This document shows, in pieces, positions 23,329-34,851 of a stretch of 64,000 nucleotides of DNA. Every line of letters begins with the position of its first letter. Positions within the stretch are counted from its first letter, which is position 1. The stretch spans positions 422,266 through 486,265 of the forward strand of contig JAFEMH010001363.1 of assembly GCA_022495995.1 (NCBI GenBank). Direction: 5' to 3'. A program made the position numbers and the translations under genes. The notes below the pieces were generated by a model. It was not told the DNA's origin. It did not search any database and was given only the letters and a program-made list of their open reading frames with translations. Source of the stretch: Adenophora triphylla var. japonica. Lineage: Eukaryota > Streptophyta > Magnoliopsida > Asterales > Campanulaceae.

Positions 23329-24548
23329 AGCCCTCCAGTCACAAAAATAAGGAAAAAGAACACAATTGCAACGAAGTTCTGGCGAAATATAGAGAGAAAA
23401 CAGTGAGAATTCTCAAGAATTGTCACCTTTTTCTTTCCAATCTTTCCCAACTCATACTCATCCACTCACTCTCATATTAAAGCCCTAAACACTCATACAC
23501 TCAAGCCAAACACTCAAGAACACAAGGAAGATTGGTAAACCCTCTTCTTCCTAACCCTAAATCTCATCCATGCATGCATCTTCAAACTACAAAATGTAGT
23601 TCTTTCATCTTCTTTCTCTAGATCTAAGAAGATCACCATGGAAGACCATCTCCATGGATGATCTTCTACAAAGATCAACATTATTTTCAAAGCTTTTCTT
23701 TCTTACTTGCAAAAATGCACTTTCAAAACCCTAGAAAACCATTTTCAAGCACTAAATCTTGATTTCAAAGGGTAAAATCCCCCTCCCCAAGCAAATGAAA
23801 TGCTTAGTCCTAATGTACCCCAAGGATGGTTTGGTATAGTTGATTCACCACTAAAATGTCTAGTGATCACTAACCAAAACCTAGGGAAATGGGGACAAGC
23901 ATGGATGCAAAACCCCCCCTTAAAATCATATTTTCTTTCTTGAGAAGTTGCTGTCCAGTAGCAATTTTCTCAGACCTCAGTCCATGGTCTTAATTTTTGG
24001 ACACAGATGAACTTGGAATTTGGTGTTGACTACAAAACGCTTTTTGTAGCCAACATCCAGAGATTTCCAGACATATTTTTACCTTATTTTTTGGGTGAGT
24101 AAAACTCCTCTTTTCAATTTTTCTTTCAGAGGCTAGTTCATCAGCTTCTGGGAATCCAGATCTCATATCTGAGGTTTCCAGAAGGTTTTGACCCCTCAAA
24201 TCTTCTCCAAAATGGAAATTTCTTTCACACAAAGTTTATTCAAGGAGTCTAGAGAAACTTTCATTCTCTGAGTTCATCCAGATTATGAAGTTTTAGGACC
24301 CTTGAATCCATTTCAAAATCAGGTGTCTGCTGTCATTTTCTTCTGGCAGAAGTGACTTCTCAACTTCAAAAGGTTTTTTGAGTACCAAATCTCAAACCAA
24401 AAATTCTCCAAAAAATCATGGGATCAGTTTAAAGTCTTAAAAAGACATCCCAATTTTTACTTTTTCCAGTTTCAACTTATTTTGGCCAAAACACACACAC
24501 ACACACACACACAAATGATTTTCAGCTTGGAAGACTCGTTTTACGAGG

Positions 24549-24583
24549 CGCGTCGGGTGCACACTAACGTCCTTCCCGACGCG
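24549..24583 (+). promoter_or_regulatory. conserved LTR hairpin in element C
   Basis: CGCGTCGGG (24549-24557) pairs with CCCGACGCG (24575-24583), followed by TAACATGACCTCCGAACC. Equivalent hairpins with different but still pairing stems occur in B (11355-11390) and A (4054-4086). The function is unknown; by location it could be in the R region of the transcript. Confidence 0.6.
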
Positions 24584-24749
24584 TAACATGACCTCCGAAC
24601 CTAAATCTCTGATCTCGGGCTTTTTTCAAAGTTTTGCCCTTCAAAATTAAAATGGCGTGGCGACTCCGTTTTGTTCCGGTTTTATTTGGTTTTTCAAAGA
24701 AACGCAAAAATCGAATTTTCCCTTGAAAAAGGCAACACCATCGTTACGG

Positions 24750-24765
24750 TGGCGACTCCGGGGAC
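24750..24765 (+). other. primer binding site of element C
   Basis: TGGCGACTCCGGGGAC lies one base after the LTR end. It shares TGGCGACTCCG with the PBS of element A. It is probably complementary to the same tRNA class. Confidence 0.75.
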
Positions 24766-26044
24766 TAAGCTTTTTAATAAAAAAATGGTATTCGGTATAT
24801 TGGTGGAAACCACTAAATTTCCCGTTATCGCCTCCTAACACGAGTCGGGGATAAATTGTGGTCTAACAATCCCACGTACCGGTATCACCGTTTTCAAAAA
24901 AAAAAAGCTTTTGAGGGTCAAGCTTCCGTCCCGGCTTTGAAAATCATTTTTGTGTGTGTGTTGATTTTTGCACAGTTTTCATGTTGTTTTGGCCGCCTCG
25001 GAGAAAGTCAAAATTTTGGCTGTCGGAATAATGTCCCTAACTGTCGGAATTTTCGTGCTTACGTGCTTATGTGCTCATAAAAAAATTCAAAAAAAAGATT
25101 TTCAAAAAAAAAAAGAAAATAAAATTTCCAAAAAAAAAATCATGCATCATATTTTTAAGACACATAAAAAAAAATCTCTATTTTACTCGGAAAAGAATAT
25201 AGGCGCTTGCACACTACGCGCACGTGACCGTACAGCACACTACGTCCTTAACCGGGGAAATCCTTGTCGCGGTCCGTTTGGTCTTATTACGCCTCTCGGA
25301 TGAGCACGGGACTACCCAAACATCCCATGGAGCCTCGTGTCGACCATGCACTTGTCCGTGACACACTTTGTCCGAGACTCGGTTGGTTTTAGTACGAGTG
25401 CAGTGTCATGCCACTGTCCGTGTATAGACCTTTCCTTTCAAGCCTTTGTCGGCATACCGACTCAATATCTCTCGGGTCCCTAATCGGTCGCTAATCGGTC
25501 GAAGTTACGCCGGTTTTCCGCCGCGAGACTTTGACCAAGATATTGACCGGCGCCTTGACTTCGGCTCGGCGCACAAATTATACACGGACTCCCGGCATTG
25601 ACCTTTGAGTCATCAAGGATTAATGACTATTCCATGCCTAATTACGGCTTAGCGACGACAAGTCAAGATCAATCGTGGACATTTATCGGTCAAATCATGC
25701 CGAGCTTTTTGTCGAGCCCTCGGACACGATCTTGACTACGACGTCGGCTTTGTCCGTAATTTACATCGAATGCTCGTTAAGACTCGATTACCCGCCGGAC
25801 TTCTAGGATCGTTTTTCTTTCGGTCGGTGGGACCCGCTTGCCCTATAGGACCCTCGCCGGGGCTGTCCACCTGGGAGGTCGAAATACGGGTGGAATACGA
25901 GGGGCTTATAGACGTAGTGACGGGGCCCACTGATCCGGGAATCGAGTAGTTTGCGAAAAGAAGAGCAATCTTTTCCAACCGATTAGGTTAATAAAACATG
26001 TTTTAAGTAAACGTGAACAAATAAGCTGCATGTTGCATGAGCCA
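24766..26044 (+). other. 5' leader of element C
   Basis: No convincing ORF is present. A-rich stretches occur at 24896-24905 and 25078-25170. The segment about 25790-26030 is homologous to the leader of element A (minus strand, about 2290-2545), showing that the two elements are related and that this block is under more constraint than the surrounding leader. Many TCGG-rich words give it a local GC rise. Confidence 0.7.
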
Positions 26045-27480
26045 AAAGCCCAAACACCTACCCTCCTTCCATTCCCGGACATCGAACCTTCGTGTCCTTT
26101 CCCCGCGACTCCGCACAAAGCTTGGTTTCGGGCACCGGGTCACCGTTTGATCGGTTAGGAAGAGTCAGCGCATCGTCGGCTTCGCCATTTGTTCCGACTC
26201 CGGGTTTGAGAATGTACGCATCGGCCGGTAATGATGGGGATAACGTTGCTCCGTCCTCCAGAATCCCTCGGACAGACCGGTGTGGATCCAGTTGGTAGAG
26301 CAAATGAGACTTCGGCATGAGGCTCAAATTGATGACCTCTTTGGGGGTAGTCGCAAGTCATGGTTTGACTATCGAGTCTCAATTCCGATGGCACTTTTAC
26401 CGCAAAGACGAAAAGGGTTCTCCTCCTCTTCTTAACGATCCGGATACACCAAGATGCTACCCCAAGATTCCTATGTTTCCACCATAGGGACTCACGCCCG
26501 CCGACTTACGGGAGCAAGCGGCCCCAAACGACGATCGGGGACGAAAGAGTTCGGTATCTTGTCGGTTGTCCCCTCTCAAGGTGATGATCCCACAAATATC
26601 GGCTGAGTGATGAAAATCGAGGAAACAGATTAAAGAAATATGGTCGGCCATCAAATCCACGGAAGAACGCCGGAAACGGACGGCGAGCTGGATTGAAGAG
26701 GCCACACGCCACTTTGGGACCTTAACAATATCCCAAGCGGCGGGGCTACCTTGAAGGACAAACATATGCCCGTTCCCAGGGACCTCAATATCTCTCATTA
26801 TCCGGCGGAGTCCAATCACTCGCTACCGAGGCAGAGCCCCGGCGAATCCCCTCGGACCGGTTCCACTCAAAGTCATTCCGGCACCGCTCGGCTTTGAGGT
26901 CCCAAATCCGCCACCGGCCGTAGAACACATTTGGTGGGATATTTGTGGCTTGTCCCGATTGCCTTGAAAGGGACTATCGGGATTGGATACACGAGGACCG
27001 TCCTCCTAAGAAAAAGAAAATTTCCTCCCGGCAAAAATTGAAGGAGAGGTTCGAGGCCGGTGATAACGGTGTGGGAACGCTCGGGGAGCCATGCAGGGGA
27101 TTTGATTATTATGTACTCTACTCAGTCAGTCTTCCCCAAAGCAAAAAGGGATAAAAGAGCGAGAAAAGCCTTGCCAACGACGGAATTGAGACCTTCGGAT
27201 ACCGCAGTGCTGCGAGACGGAAGTCCAACCCCCTCGGGGTCGGCCAAGGTTCGGTTGTCCGGCTCAGAGTATCCACCGATGAAGAAAAACCGACGCCGAT
27301 CTGGCGCTCCCACTCAATCAACATGTTATTTGGAGATGGCAACCGCCACAAAAGGCATCGGTATAACCCGGGGGCTTCGGCAAAGACTACGCCTCGCAAG
27401 AAAAAGGGACGAAGTGACCGACTTGATGACTCTCCATCCCGAGACAAGGACCAAATCTATGATCCTCACCTATATGGGAG
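26045..27480 (+). pseudogene. gag: element C gag region, fragmented frames
   Basis: Sense fragments in changing frames: RPVWIQLVEQMRLRHEAQID at about 26275-26335 (helical, charged), DYRDWIHEDRPPKKKK at about 26970-27020, and a basic stretch leading into the protease (RHRYNPGASAKTTPRKKKG at about 27355-27415). The last two fit the Lys/Arg-rich C-terminus of Tat-lineage Gag. I see no CCHC knuckle. At least five frame changes occur in 1.4 kb. Because the neighbouring RT region shows a systematic loss of the middle base of CAG/CTG, some breaks may be consensus errors rather than mutations. Confidence 0.55.
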
Positions 27481-27935
27481 TATGATCACCTTCTGCGATG
27501 AAGATTTGCCAAGAGATGTCTCCCAACACAATGAAGCTTTGTACATCACTATTCGGCTCAACACCATGTCACTCCACAGGGTATTAGTGGACAATGGATC
27601 ATCGGTAAATGTCCTTCCCTCGGCATGATGAGGGCCCTCCGCATAAATGAAAGGCGCGTGATCCCATCTACCGGATTTGTCAAAGCCTACGACGGTTCGT
27701 CTCGTCCCATTCAGGGACGGTGACTCTGGAACTGCAGTACGAAACCCAAATGGTGCCCGCGAAGTTCCATGTAATGGATATCCCCTCCGAGTTCACAGCC
27801 CTACTAGGGCGCCCTTGGTTGCATCACATGAAAGCCATAGCCTCCACTCTCCACCAATGCGTCAAATTCATCAGCCGGCGGGGAGACCTCGAAGTCATAA
27901 GGGGTGACGGTTTCCTCATAGGGAACGAAGAGTGA
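27481..27935 (+). pseudogene. PR: element C protease
   Basis: The active-site motif RVLVDNGSSVNVLPS is at 27575-27625 in the frame starting 27323. The flap and C-terminal part continue in another frame (27720-27935) with FHVMDIPSEFTALLGRPWLH and SSLHQ-like STLHQCVKF. LLGRPWLH is the conserved C-terminal protease motif of Tat/Ogre elements. One or more indels separate the halves near 27630-27720. It would release Gag and Pol products. Confidence 0.75.
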
Positions 27936-29068
27936 AACAATAGCCAAGAACGCCCACGGTCAAACACCGGGGCTACATCCTTCAAGAGGCAAGTCTCGCC
28001 GGCATCCTTTGGAATCCGGCCAATGCCAACTATGTCGACACACTCAAGCGAGCGGACTCAGAAGAAGTTCGATTCATCAAATTCAATTGCTATTTCCAAC
28101 ACTTGGAGGCGTCTTTGGAAGGAAATGCTGAACACCGCCGTGATACGAGCACACAAGTCCCGGTCCTCAATCACGGATTTGTCGGTATTGCAAACCCATT
28201 CCTTGGCCTCGCCGGGCGAGAGGTTTTCATGATAAAAGTCGGCAAACACCGACGGACTCGGCTCGAATCTATGAACGTCGTGTGGGACGTCCTCCTTCTG
28301 AACTACACGCCAAGCCTTTCCGCTCGAGTATGGGACATGAGATTTTTCTAGCTGCTCACCGAGGCGCAATGCGTCCTTACATCTGGATTGAGCGATCGGA
28401 TTGTGACGAAACGGAAGTCCCGAGGTGAGGAAGATCCCTACATCCACATGCTCGGTTTTCGGATGCCAAACACGGTTGATTACGGTTCGAGACAAAGAGA
28501 TGATAGCAACGGCGAAGAGGGAGCACGAGACCATGCCTTTCCCGAGTTGTGAAGCCACCAACGGCGATGCCGCTAAAGAATTGGGAAACTCTCTCGGGCC
28601 CGTCCGCGACCAAGGAGGAAATGATCACCAAGCTTGGATTGGTCCCCGTCCTTTCGTGTCAACCTTTGTAAAGTCCTCAGGAGTCTCTCATTGTTGAGTT
28701 CGAGTCTCTCGAGTCGTCCGATGGCCTCACGCACGAAGACTACGAGTACGCAGCCAACGTTGTATTCCCCTTCGTCTTGATGAAATGATGAACCTTTACG
28801 AGTATCCCTTAATTGCCACTTTAACTAATGATGAATTAACTAATAATCTAAAAACGGATTAATAACGATTCACTAGATGAAGAGGCGGACACATTAAATG
28901 AACAATATATCAAAGAAATCTTTAAGCGGGTTGTCAGGAAAGAGGAAAATCGAGCCCAAGCTGCCGAAGAGATTTTGACAAATGTGAATTTGGGAACTAC
29001 GGAAGAGCCTAAAGAGACCTTGATTGGTAGTTTCTTTGAAGGGGTGAAAGGGTTGCCCTAATCGAGTG
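27936..29068 (+). other. spacer between protease and RT in element C
   Basis: Only short frames occur here (for example the 82-codon frame at 28103 with LNHGFVGIANPFLGLAGREV). Tat-lineage polyproteins have a poorly conserved linker of this size, so it may be broken coding sequence. Nothing recognisable can be named. Confidence 0.4.
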
Positions 29069-30470
29069 CTAAAAGAATTCGTGGATGTGTTCGCATGGTC
29101 CTATAAAGATATGCCGGGCCTCGATCCTTCCATAGTTGAGCACCGAATACCGCTCGACCCGGAAGTCAAGCCGGTAAGCGAAGCTAAGAAGAATTAAGCC
29201 CGAATGGTCCTTACAAGTGAAAGAGGAAATAGAAAAGATGCTCGGGCGGGGTTCGTCGGGGTCATTGAATACCCAACATGGCTGTCCAACATAGTGACGG
29301 TGACCAAGGCCAACGGAAAGATCCGATCTTTGCGTAGACTTCGGAGACTTGAACAAAGCCGGTCAAAGACGATTTCCCCACTTGAACATCGACATTTTGG
29401 TAGATTCCACGGCTAACCACGAAGTCAAATCTTTCGTCGATGGTTTTGCCGGCTACAACCAAATCAAAATGGCGAGAAGAAGATCAAGCCAAAACGGCCT
29501 TCACAACCCCTTGGGGCACATGCGCTACACGGTCATGCCATTCGGACTAAAGAATGCCGGGGCTACGTACCGGAGGGCGGCTACGGCTCTGTTCCATGAC
29601 ATGATCCACAAAGAAATTGAGGTCTATGTGGACGACATGATAATACATTCCGAGAGGATCGAGATGGCCAGCACTTTGTTGATTTGAGAAAATTCTTCGG
29701 CCGCCTCAGAGACCACGGCATGAGGCGAATCCGGCCAAGTGCACCTTCGGTGTAAGGACGGGGCAAGGTACTAGGATATATGGTGACGAACGGGGAATCG
29801 AAGTAGATCCCCGAGAAAATCAAGGCGATAGTTGAAATGAAGCCACCACGGACAACGAAGTAAAATCCTTCATGGGAAGGCGCAATACATAAGCCGCTTT
29901 GTAAATCGGTGACCTCGATCTGCGAGCCAATCTTCAAGTTGATGAAAAAGAATGCCTACACAGAATGGACCCCGAATGTCGGCTTGCCTTTGAACAAATT
30001 AAGGCATACCTTGTGAATCCCCGATTCTCTGCCCACCACATCGGCAAAAGCCACTCTTGCTATATCTAAGCGTCACGGATACGGCAATTGGGGCTATGCT
30101 AGCTCAAGAGAAAAAAGATTCCAAAGTCGAAACGCCATCTATTTCGTAGCGAGAAAGCTCCAAGGAAGCGAACTCAATTACTGCGCTTGCGAGAAGACTT
30201 GCGCGAGGTTTGGTGCAGGTAGTGGGAAAATTGAAACACTACATGCGGTCTCACCCGATACATCTTGTTTCAAGGATAGACCCCATCAAATATACATTCG
30301 ACAAGCCTTCCATCTCCATGAGATTGGCAAAATGGTCGTTCTTTTTGGCCGAATATGACATCGCTTATGTTTCAAGGAAATCCATAAAAGGACGCATAAT
30401 GGCGGAACATCGGCCGATTTCCCAAGTGATGAGTCAGGGACACAGAACCTCAATTTCCCGATGATGGAAT
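29069..30470 (+). pseudogene. RT-RH: element C reverse transcriptase and RNase H, fragmented
   Basis: RT motifs across several frames: DMPGLDPSIVEHRIPLD (about 29110), GVIEYPTWLSNIVTVTKANG (about 29258), NHEVKSFVDGFAGYNQIKMA (about 29415), VMPFGLKNAGATY (about 29533) and the catalytic YVDD at 29625-29636. RNase H and connection motifs: VGKLKHYMRSHPIHLVSRID and SMRLAKWSFFLAEYDIAYVS (30210-30390). This region is collinear with pol of element B. Comparison with B shows single-base losses where B has CTG or CAG (29729, 29880, 30407, 30494). If these are sequencing errors, the gene could be intact. Confidence 0.8.
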
Positions 30471-30910
30471 CTTCGCTCTAGAAGGAGAAAATCGCGGCAA
30501 CTCTTCTTCGACGGGCGTCAAACAAAAGGGGAACGGGATAGGAATGCTTACAGTCGATCCCTGCGACGAACACACCCCCATAGCATGAAATTTGAACTTC
30601 GAAGTCACCAACAACGACTGCTGAATATGAAGCTTGCATATTTGGGTTGGAAGCCGCCCTTGAAAGAAATATCAAGGAATTGGAGGTGTACGGTGACTCT
30701 GCCCTCATCATCAATCGGAGTCTCTAACAAATGGAAGACCGTGGATCCGGGTTTGCGAAGTATCATGCTTACATGGAAGAGTTAATAACTCGGTTCAAAG
30801 AAATCGGCTTTCATTACACACGCAAGAGACCGAAACGGGTTCGCGAGATGCTCAGCTACACTAGCCTCTCTTGTCGAAATACCTGAAGGAAAGTCTGTTA
30901 AACCATTCGA
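30471..30910 (+). pseudogene. aRNH: element C second (archaeal-like) RNase H
   Basis: Collinear with 5640-6030 in element B. Visible pieces are NLNFEVTNN-type sequence near 30590, LEAALERNI-like ALERNIKELEVYGDSALI around 30655-30715, then SNKWKTVDPGL (about 30727). The GDSA Asp is present. Two RNase H domains in one Pol are a feature of Tat elements. It is broken by at least three indels. Confidence 0.65.
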
Positions 30911-31099
30911 GTCGGGAGAAGAAAACCCCGCCTATTGCTTGAAATTGAAGCGGAAGCCGAGCGATCAATGATCCACTGGTACACTCAGTTACCGGTACAC
31001 GAAGGATGGCGAGGCCTCTTTCAAAAACGAAGATGGGGAATATAAAGAAGGAATCAAAGCAAAAGTCTCTCGGCCACAGGCGGCTCGCCTCCCATTATG

Positions 31100-32236
31100 T
31101 CCTTTTGGGAAACATGTTATACAAAAAACGTTATCAAGGCCCCCTCTGCGATGTATCGGCAAACAAGAGGCTACCGAACTCATGAAAGAAATACATGGTG
31201 GTACTGCGGCCCTCACATGAATGCTCGAGCTACGATGCAAATCATGCGAGAATGGGGTATTTTTGGATCACCGTAGGCCGGCGCATCCGGTTGTCAAAAG
31301 GCTGCGACAAATGTCGGCCCGATACTCAAATCTTAATCACTTGCCTCCTCACGAGTTATCTTGCATGACAACCCCTTGGCCTTTCGTCACTTGGGGAATT
31401 GATGTCATAGGCAAAATCACACCATCGGGCGATACTTGACCACGAGTTCGTCTGGTAGCCGTGGATTATTTCACCAAGTGGGTTGAAGCCAAGTCCTACA
31501 AAATCCTCAATTCAAAGAAAGTTGCCCTCTTCATCAAAGAAAACATCATGTGCCGATACGGGTTGCGGCCGAAATCATTTCGAGATAATGGATCCCACTT
31601 CGAAGGGGAATGTGACGGAGTTCTTTGGCGAGAATTCCGAATAACCCGTCACAAGTCATCACCCTACGGGCCCCCAAACCAGCGGAGCCGTCGAAGCGGC
31701 AAACAAGACTCTGGAAAATATCATCCGGAAAATGGTGTCCAAGGCGAGAGATTGGCCCGAGAAGTTACACTGGCACTCTGGGGCTCTGAGACATCGGTCG
31801 AACGGCAAGCGGGAAACACCTTTTGCCCTCACATACGGAATGGAAGCCGTACTCCCAATCGAGTGGAAATACCCTCGCTCAGGTATCTTCTTTGGAAAGC
31901 CAAATCAACGAGGTCGAATGGCTCCAGTCGCCATGACGAATTGGCCCTACTAGATGAACGCCGGCGAAGGCCATGGAACACATCCGGGCCTACCAAGGAA
32001 GAATGGCTAGAGCCTTCGACAAGAAAGTAAAGCATCGGGAGATCCGAGAAGGTGATCTCGTTCTAAAAGAAAAGCCCCGGTCCGTATCAACCCTCTCGGC
32101 AAATGGGAGCTGTATGGGTCGGGCCATATGTCGTCCGGAAGATCTTCTCCGGAGGCGCCATGCAACTTGCGGACCTCGACGGGAATCCCTTTGTACACCC
32201 GGTGAATGGTGACAAGGCTGCGCGAGATACTACGCG
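31100..32236 (+). pseudogene. INT: element C integrase, fragmented
   Basis: Zinc-finger remnant near 31190-31320 (CGPHMNA followed by CDKC in shifted frames). Catalytic-core Asp in WGIDVIGKIT (about 31397), VDYFTKWVEAKSYKILNSKK (31461), and second Asp in the frame with RDNGSHFEGECDG (about 31580). The Glu-containing helix is frame-shifted near 31690. The C-terminal EWLQ-like and RMARAFDKKVKHREIREGDL segments (31995-32060) and VGPYVVRKIFSGGAMQLADLDGNPF (about 32115-32195) match the end of element B integrase. It would insert cDNA into the genome. It is broken as read. Confidence 0.8.
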
Positions 32237-32366
32237 TAAAAAAAAAAAAACAAAAAAAAAAAAAAAAAAAAAAAAACAAAAAAAAAAAAAAAAAAAAAAA
32301 CAAAAAAAAAACAAAACAAAAAAAAAACAAAAAAAAAAAAACAAAAAAAAACAAAAAAAAAAAAAA
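32237..32366 (+). repeat. poly(A)-rich tract after integrase of element C
   Basis: About 130 bases are A with scattered single C. ORFs over it (poly-Lys or poly-Phe) are artefacts. Length in such a tract is unreliable in any assembly. Confidence 0.9.
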
Positions 32367-32548
32367 AGAGTGCTAAAAGAGTAATACCCAACTAGGTTAG
32401 AAACCCGAAAAGGGCGGCCTAGGTAAAAAACGGGGTTGCACCAAAAAAAAAAAACAAAAAACAAAAAAAAAAGAGTGCTAAAAGAGTAATACCCAACTAG
32501 GTTAGAAACCCGAAAAGGGCGGCCTAGGTAAAAAACGAGGTTGCACCA
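32367..32548 (+). repeat. 105-bp tandem duplication in element C
   Basis: GAGTGCTAAAAGAGTAATAC starts at 32367 and again at 32472; both copies run through GGGCGGCCTAGGTAAAAAAC and an A-rich end. Element B carries a single related copy at 7481. Confidence 0.9.
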
Positions 32549-32592
32549 AAAAAAAAAAACAAAAAAAAAAAACAAAAAAGAGTTCACCGGTT

Positions 32593-32634
32593 GAACTACG
32601 AAGACTGAGCTCCTCAAAATGAGGGGAACGTAGG
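32593..32634 (+). promoter_or_regulatory. conserved stem-loop downstream of pol in element C
   Basis: GAACTACG (32593-32600) and CGTAG (32629-32633) form the outer helix; CTCCTC (32610-32615) and GAGGGG (32621-32626) form the inner helix with loop AAAAT. It matches the B motif at 7592-7642 in design but not in stem sequence, and recurs twice near the 3' LTR of C. Confidence 0.55.
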
Positions 32635-32852
32635 CGGCGGAAACGGTTCGGTCTAAAGCACAAATAAAAGCCATACTTTGGCATCAATACAATTGATCGA
32701 GACCATGAAAGCGTCTCAAAAAAAAAAAACTCTAAAGCAATTCAAATATTCATTACAAGTTAAAAGCTCTTTGATGAGTCTAAGCCCGATTCATTCCTAC
32801 AGCGGCAACTGCTAAAAGAAAACTAAGATACATAATCAAACTAATGTGTACG

Positions 32853-34381
32853 TCATGGCAAGAAAGGGATACTTGGAAACCTCGAGTCACTCCAAGCCAC
32901 TCGTGCTTGGTCTCTCCCTTCTTCTTCCCCCTCAGGAGTCTTTCTCTTACGAGCCGGAAAAATGTCGGTATTCCTCCTACCAAGCTGCGGTATAGGGACG
33001 GGGTCTATCAAACCGGCCTCTGTCGGGGCCTTAGTAGCCCTAGCGTCATCCCTCATCTCCTGTAGCCTAGGCGGTAGCATAGGAGCCCTCCTCTCCTGTC
33101 TCTTGACGTAAGCCTCATAGTCGGTCACGGCGTCTCCGCTCTGTCATGAGGATTGGCCCTCGCCTCGGCCCTCCTCCTCTCGAAGCTTGATCTGGTCCTC
33201 CGCACCTACAATGGCCTCACGCCGTCTCAAAATAGCCACTGAGTCTCTCCCGGATGCCCCTCGTACCAATCCAGTACCAAGTGGTCGGGAACACCGGTCT
33301 CGGACGCTGAGAATGACCCGAGGAGGAAAGGCATCGTACCTCCATACTCGGGAAAGAAATGGAAACACCGAGGGATCATCCATGGAAACAAGAGCCACCA
33401 CCACGGTAGCTATATCATCAAAACCCTCCAAAGGAACTGCTCCAAGCCAAAGCTGTCTCGGGACCGGGCCGGAATGTAGAAAGCTGGGTGAGAAAGCCCG
33501 GAAGCATAACCACATGGGACCCGTCTGAAGCACTCTACGAGTCTCCACCCGCCAATGAGGCACCGACCATCGATATCTTCGGTCTGGCGACCCGCCATCC
33601 AACGCTCCCACGAGCCACGATCATCAAAATCTACATCAACACCTCTCTGGCAAAAGTCGAGGCTGATCATATCGAGGTTTCCCGAAGAACCCCCAAGCGC
33701 TCCATCGGCCACGGGGTCAAGAGAAAGCAGGCTGCCCCCATGCATATACCGTCTCCCGGTAGCTAATGCATCGAGAGCATGGAAGGTCTCCCCCAAGATC
33801 AAAGGAATGACATCTCTGCCGAGCGGCGGTGAAGCAATACATCCAGTGGCTCGATGACGAGATCCCGAAGGAATAAACCATGAACAAAGTGCCGAACATG
33901 CAAAGTGCAAAGGCATCCCAATAGGCGTCATCCACCAAGCCTAGGCCCCTAAATCTGTCGGGAAGACCGGAAATATCGAAATGGTCGGGACCGCGGATCA
34001 TGCCTCGTGCTTCCTCAGGGAAAGATGAAGAAGGTTGCACAACTTGTCAACAAAAGAAGCTCCTCAGGACCAAGGAATTGCTATCTCCTCCACCTCCGGA
34101 CCTCCAAGCAAGGCCCGAAATTCTTCCACAGTCGGAACAATCTCGTTGAAGGAAAGGCAAAAGACATGCCTTCTAGTATCCCAAAACGAAGAAGAAGCCC
34201 TTAAGAGGTCATAATCCGGAACCAATTCTTTGAGAGACCACAAGCATCGTACCTTGTACCGTTCTTCAAAGAAAGACCTTCTCTCATGCATAATTTCCCG
34301 GGACCAATCCTTGAACTTGTTGAAAAATGACATTTGGGACTCTTGGGACAATTTTGAGGGAGCTTTTCTAAGGCTTTCCAT
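32853..34381 (-). pseudogene. element C antisense gene 1 (DUF7745-like), fragmented as read
   Basis: Minus-strand ATG at 34381. The first 105 codons contain MSFFNKFKDWSREIMHERRS, LVPDYDLLRASSSFWDTRRH and the FSLSFNEIVPT-like block VFCLSFNEIVPTVEEFRALL, matching antisense ORF1 of element B. Later pieces in other frames: ISGLPDRF...WDAFALCMFGTLFMVYSFG (33960-33850), VPHWRVETRR (about 33565), RQLWLGAVPLEGFDD (about 33445), and the C-terminal PQLGRRNTDIFPARKRK (about 32970). There are at least four frame changes. A candidate promoter palindrome lies 125 bp upstream. The product is unknown. Similarity to DUF7745/plant mobile domain proteins is by motif recognition only. Confidence 0.65.
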
Positions 34382-34505
34382 GGTTTTTCTCTCTTCCTCC
34401 CGAAAATGGCTGTTTGAATTTGGAGGTTGAAGAAGATATTTGAATTTGAAATAAAGCAAAGCCAGGTTTAAAGCAAAATCAAGGACAGTGTCAGATGCTG
34501 TCCCC

Positions 34506-34517
34506 ATCCGCGCGGAT
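34506..34517 (-). promoter_or_regulatory. 12-bp palindrome upstream of antisense gene 1
   Basis: ATCCGCGCGGAT, perfect. On the minus strand its context GCAATCCCATCCGCGCGGAT and following GGGGA are shared with the copy upstream of antisense gene 2 (37830-37841). The same palindrome precedes the LTR TATA box. Confidence 0.55.
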
Positions 34518-34851
34518 GGGATTGCTTCCCCAGAAAAAATTCTGCAACAGTCCAAGCTGCTACACCAAAAAAGGAATATTCCGTCCCGGTTGCTCGAAAC
34601 TTGTGCAAAAAACCTCCCCAAACCAGTCCATATACCAAACACCCTTGCAAAAAAAAAAAAAAACCAAGGCTCATGCAACACTGCATTCATATTGCATTGC
34701 ATTCATAAAATAAAATCCTAAATTATTACATTCCAAAAAAAAAAAAGGAGAGTGTACAAAAAAAAACAACAAACAAACATAAATAAACTCCTAAATTATT
34801 ACATCAAAAAAAAAAAAAATGTGCATGATCTGTACAAATCTCAAAAAAAAA
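34518..34851. other. intergenic stretch between the antisense genes of element C
   Basis: It contains several A-runs of 10-14 (34648, 34736, 34806, 34846) and no ORF of note. It holds the end of antisense gene 2 and the upstream region of antisense gene 1. Confidence 0.5.

Larger units (their letters stand above)
22989..24748 (+). repeat. 5' LTR of element C
   Basis: This is 1760 bp, from TGTAAGTGCTCC to ATCGTTACG. It contains a candidate promoter (palindrome 23286-23297, TATA 23320-23328), an (AC)n microsatellite at about 24491-24513, the conserved hairpin 24549-24583 with TAACATGACCTCCGAACCT, and a second PBS-like word at 24658-24667. A minus-strand ORF near 24000-24230 is incidental; it is copied with the LTR. 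Confidence 0.95.

Noticed and set aside
23990..24232. 80-codon minus-strand ORF in the C 5' LTR (copy at 40713-40922)
   Set aside because: It is incidental in LTR sequence, and shortened in the other LTR.
32007..32674. Long minus-strand Phe-rich ORFs and the Lys-rich plus-strand ORF at 32103
   Set aside because: They are translations of the poly(A) tract and its duplication; no real coding signal.
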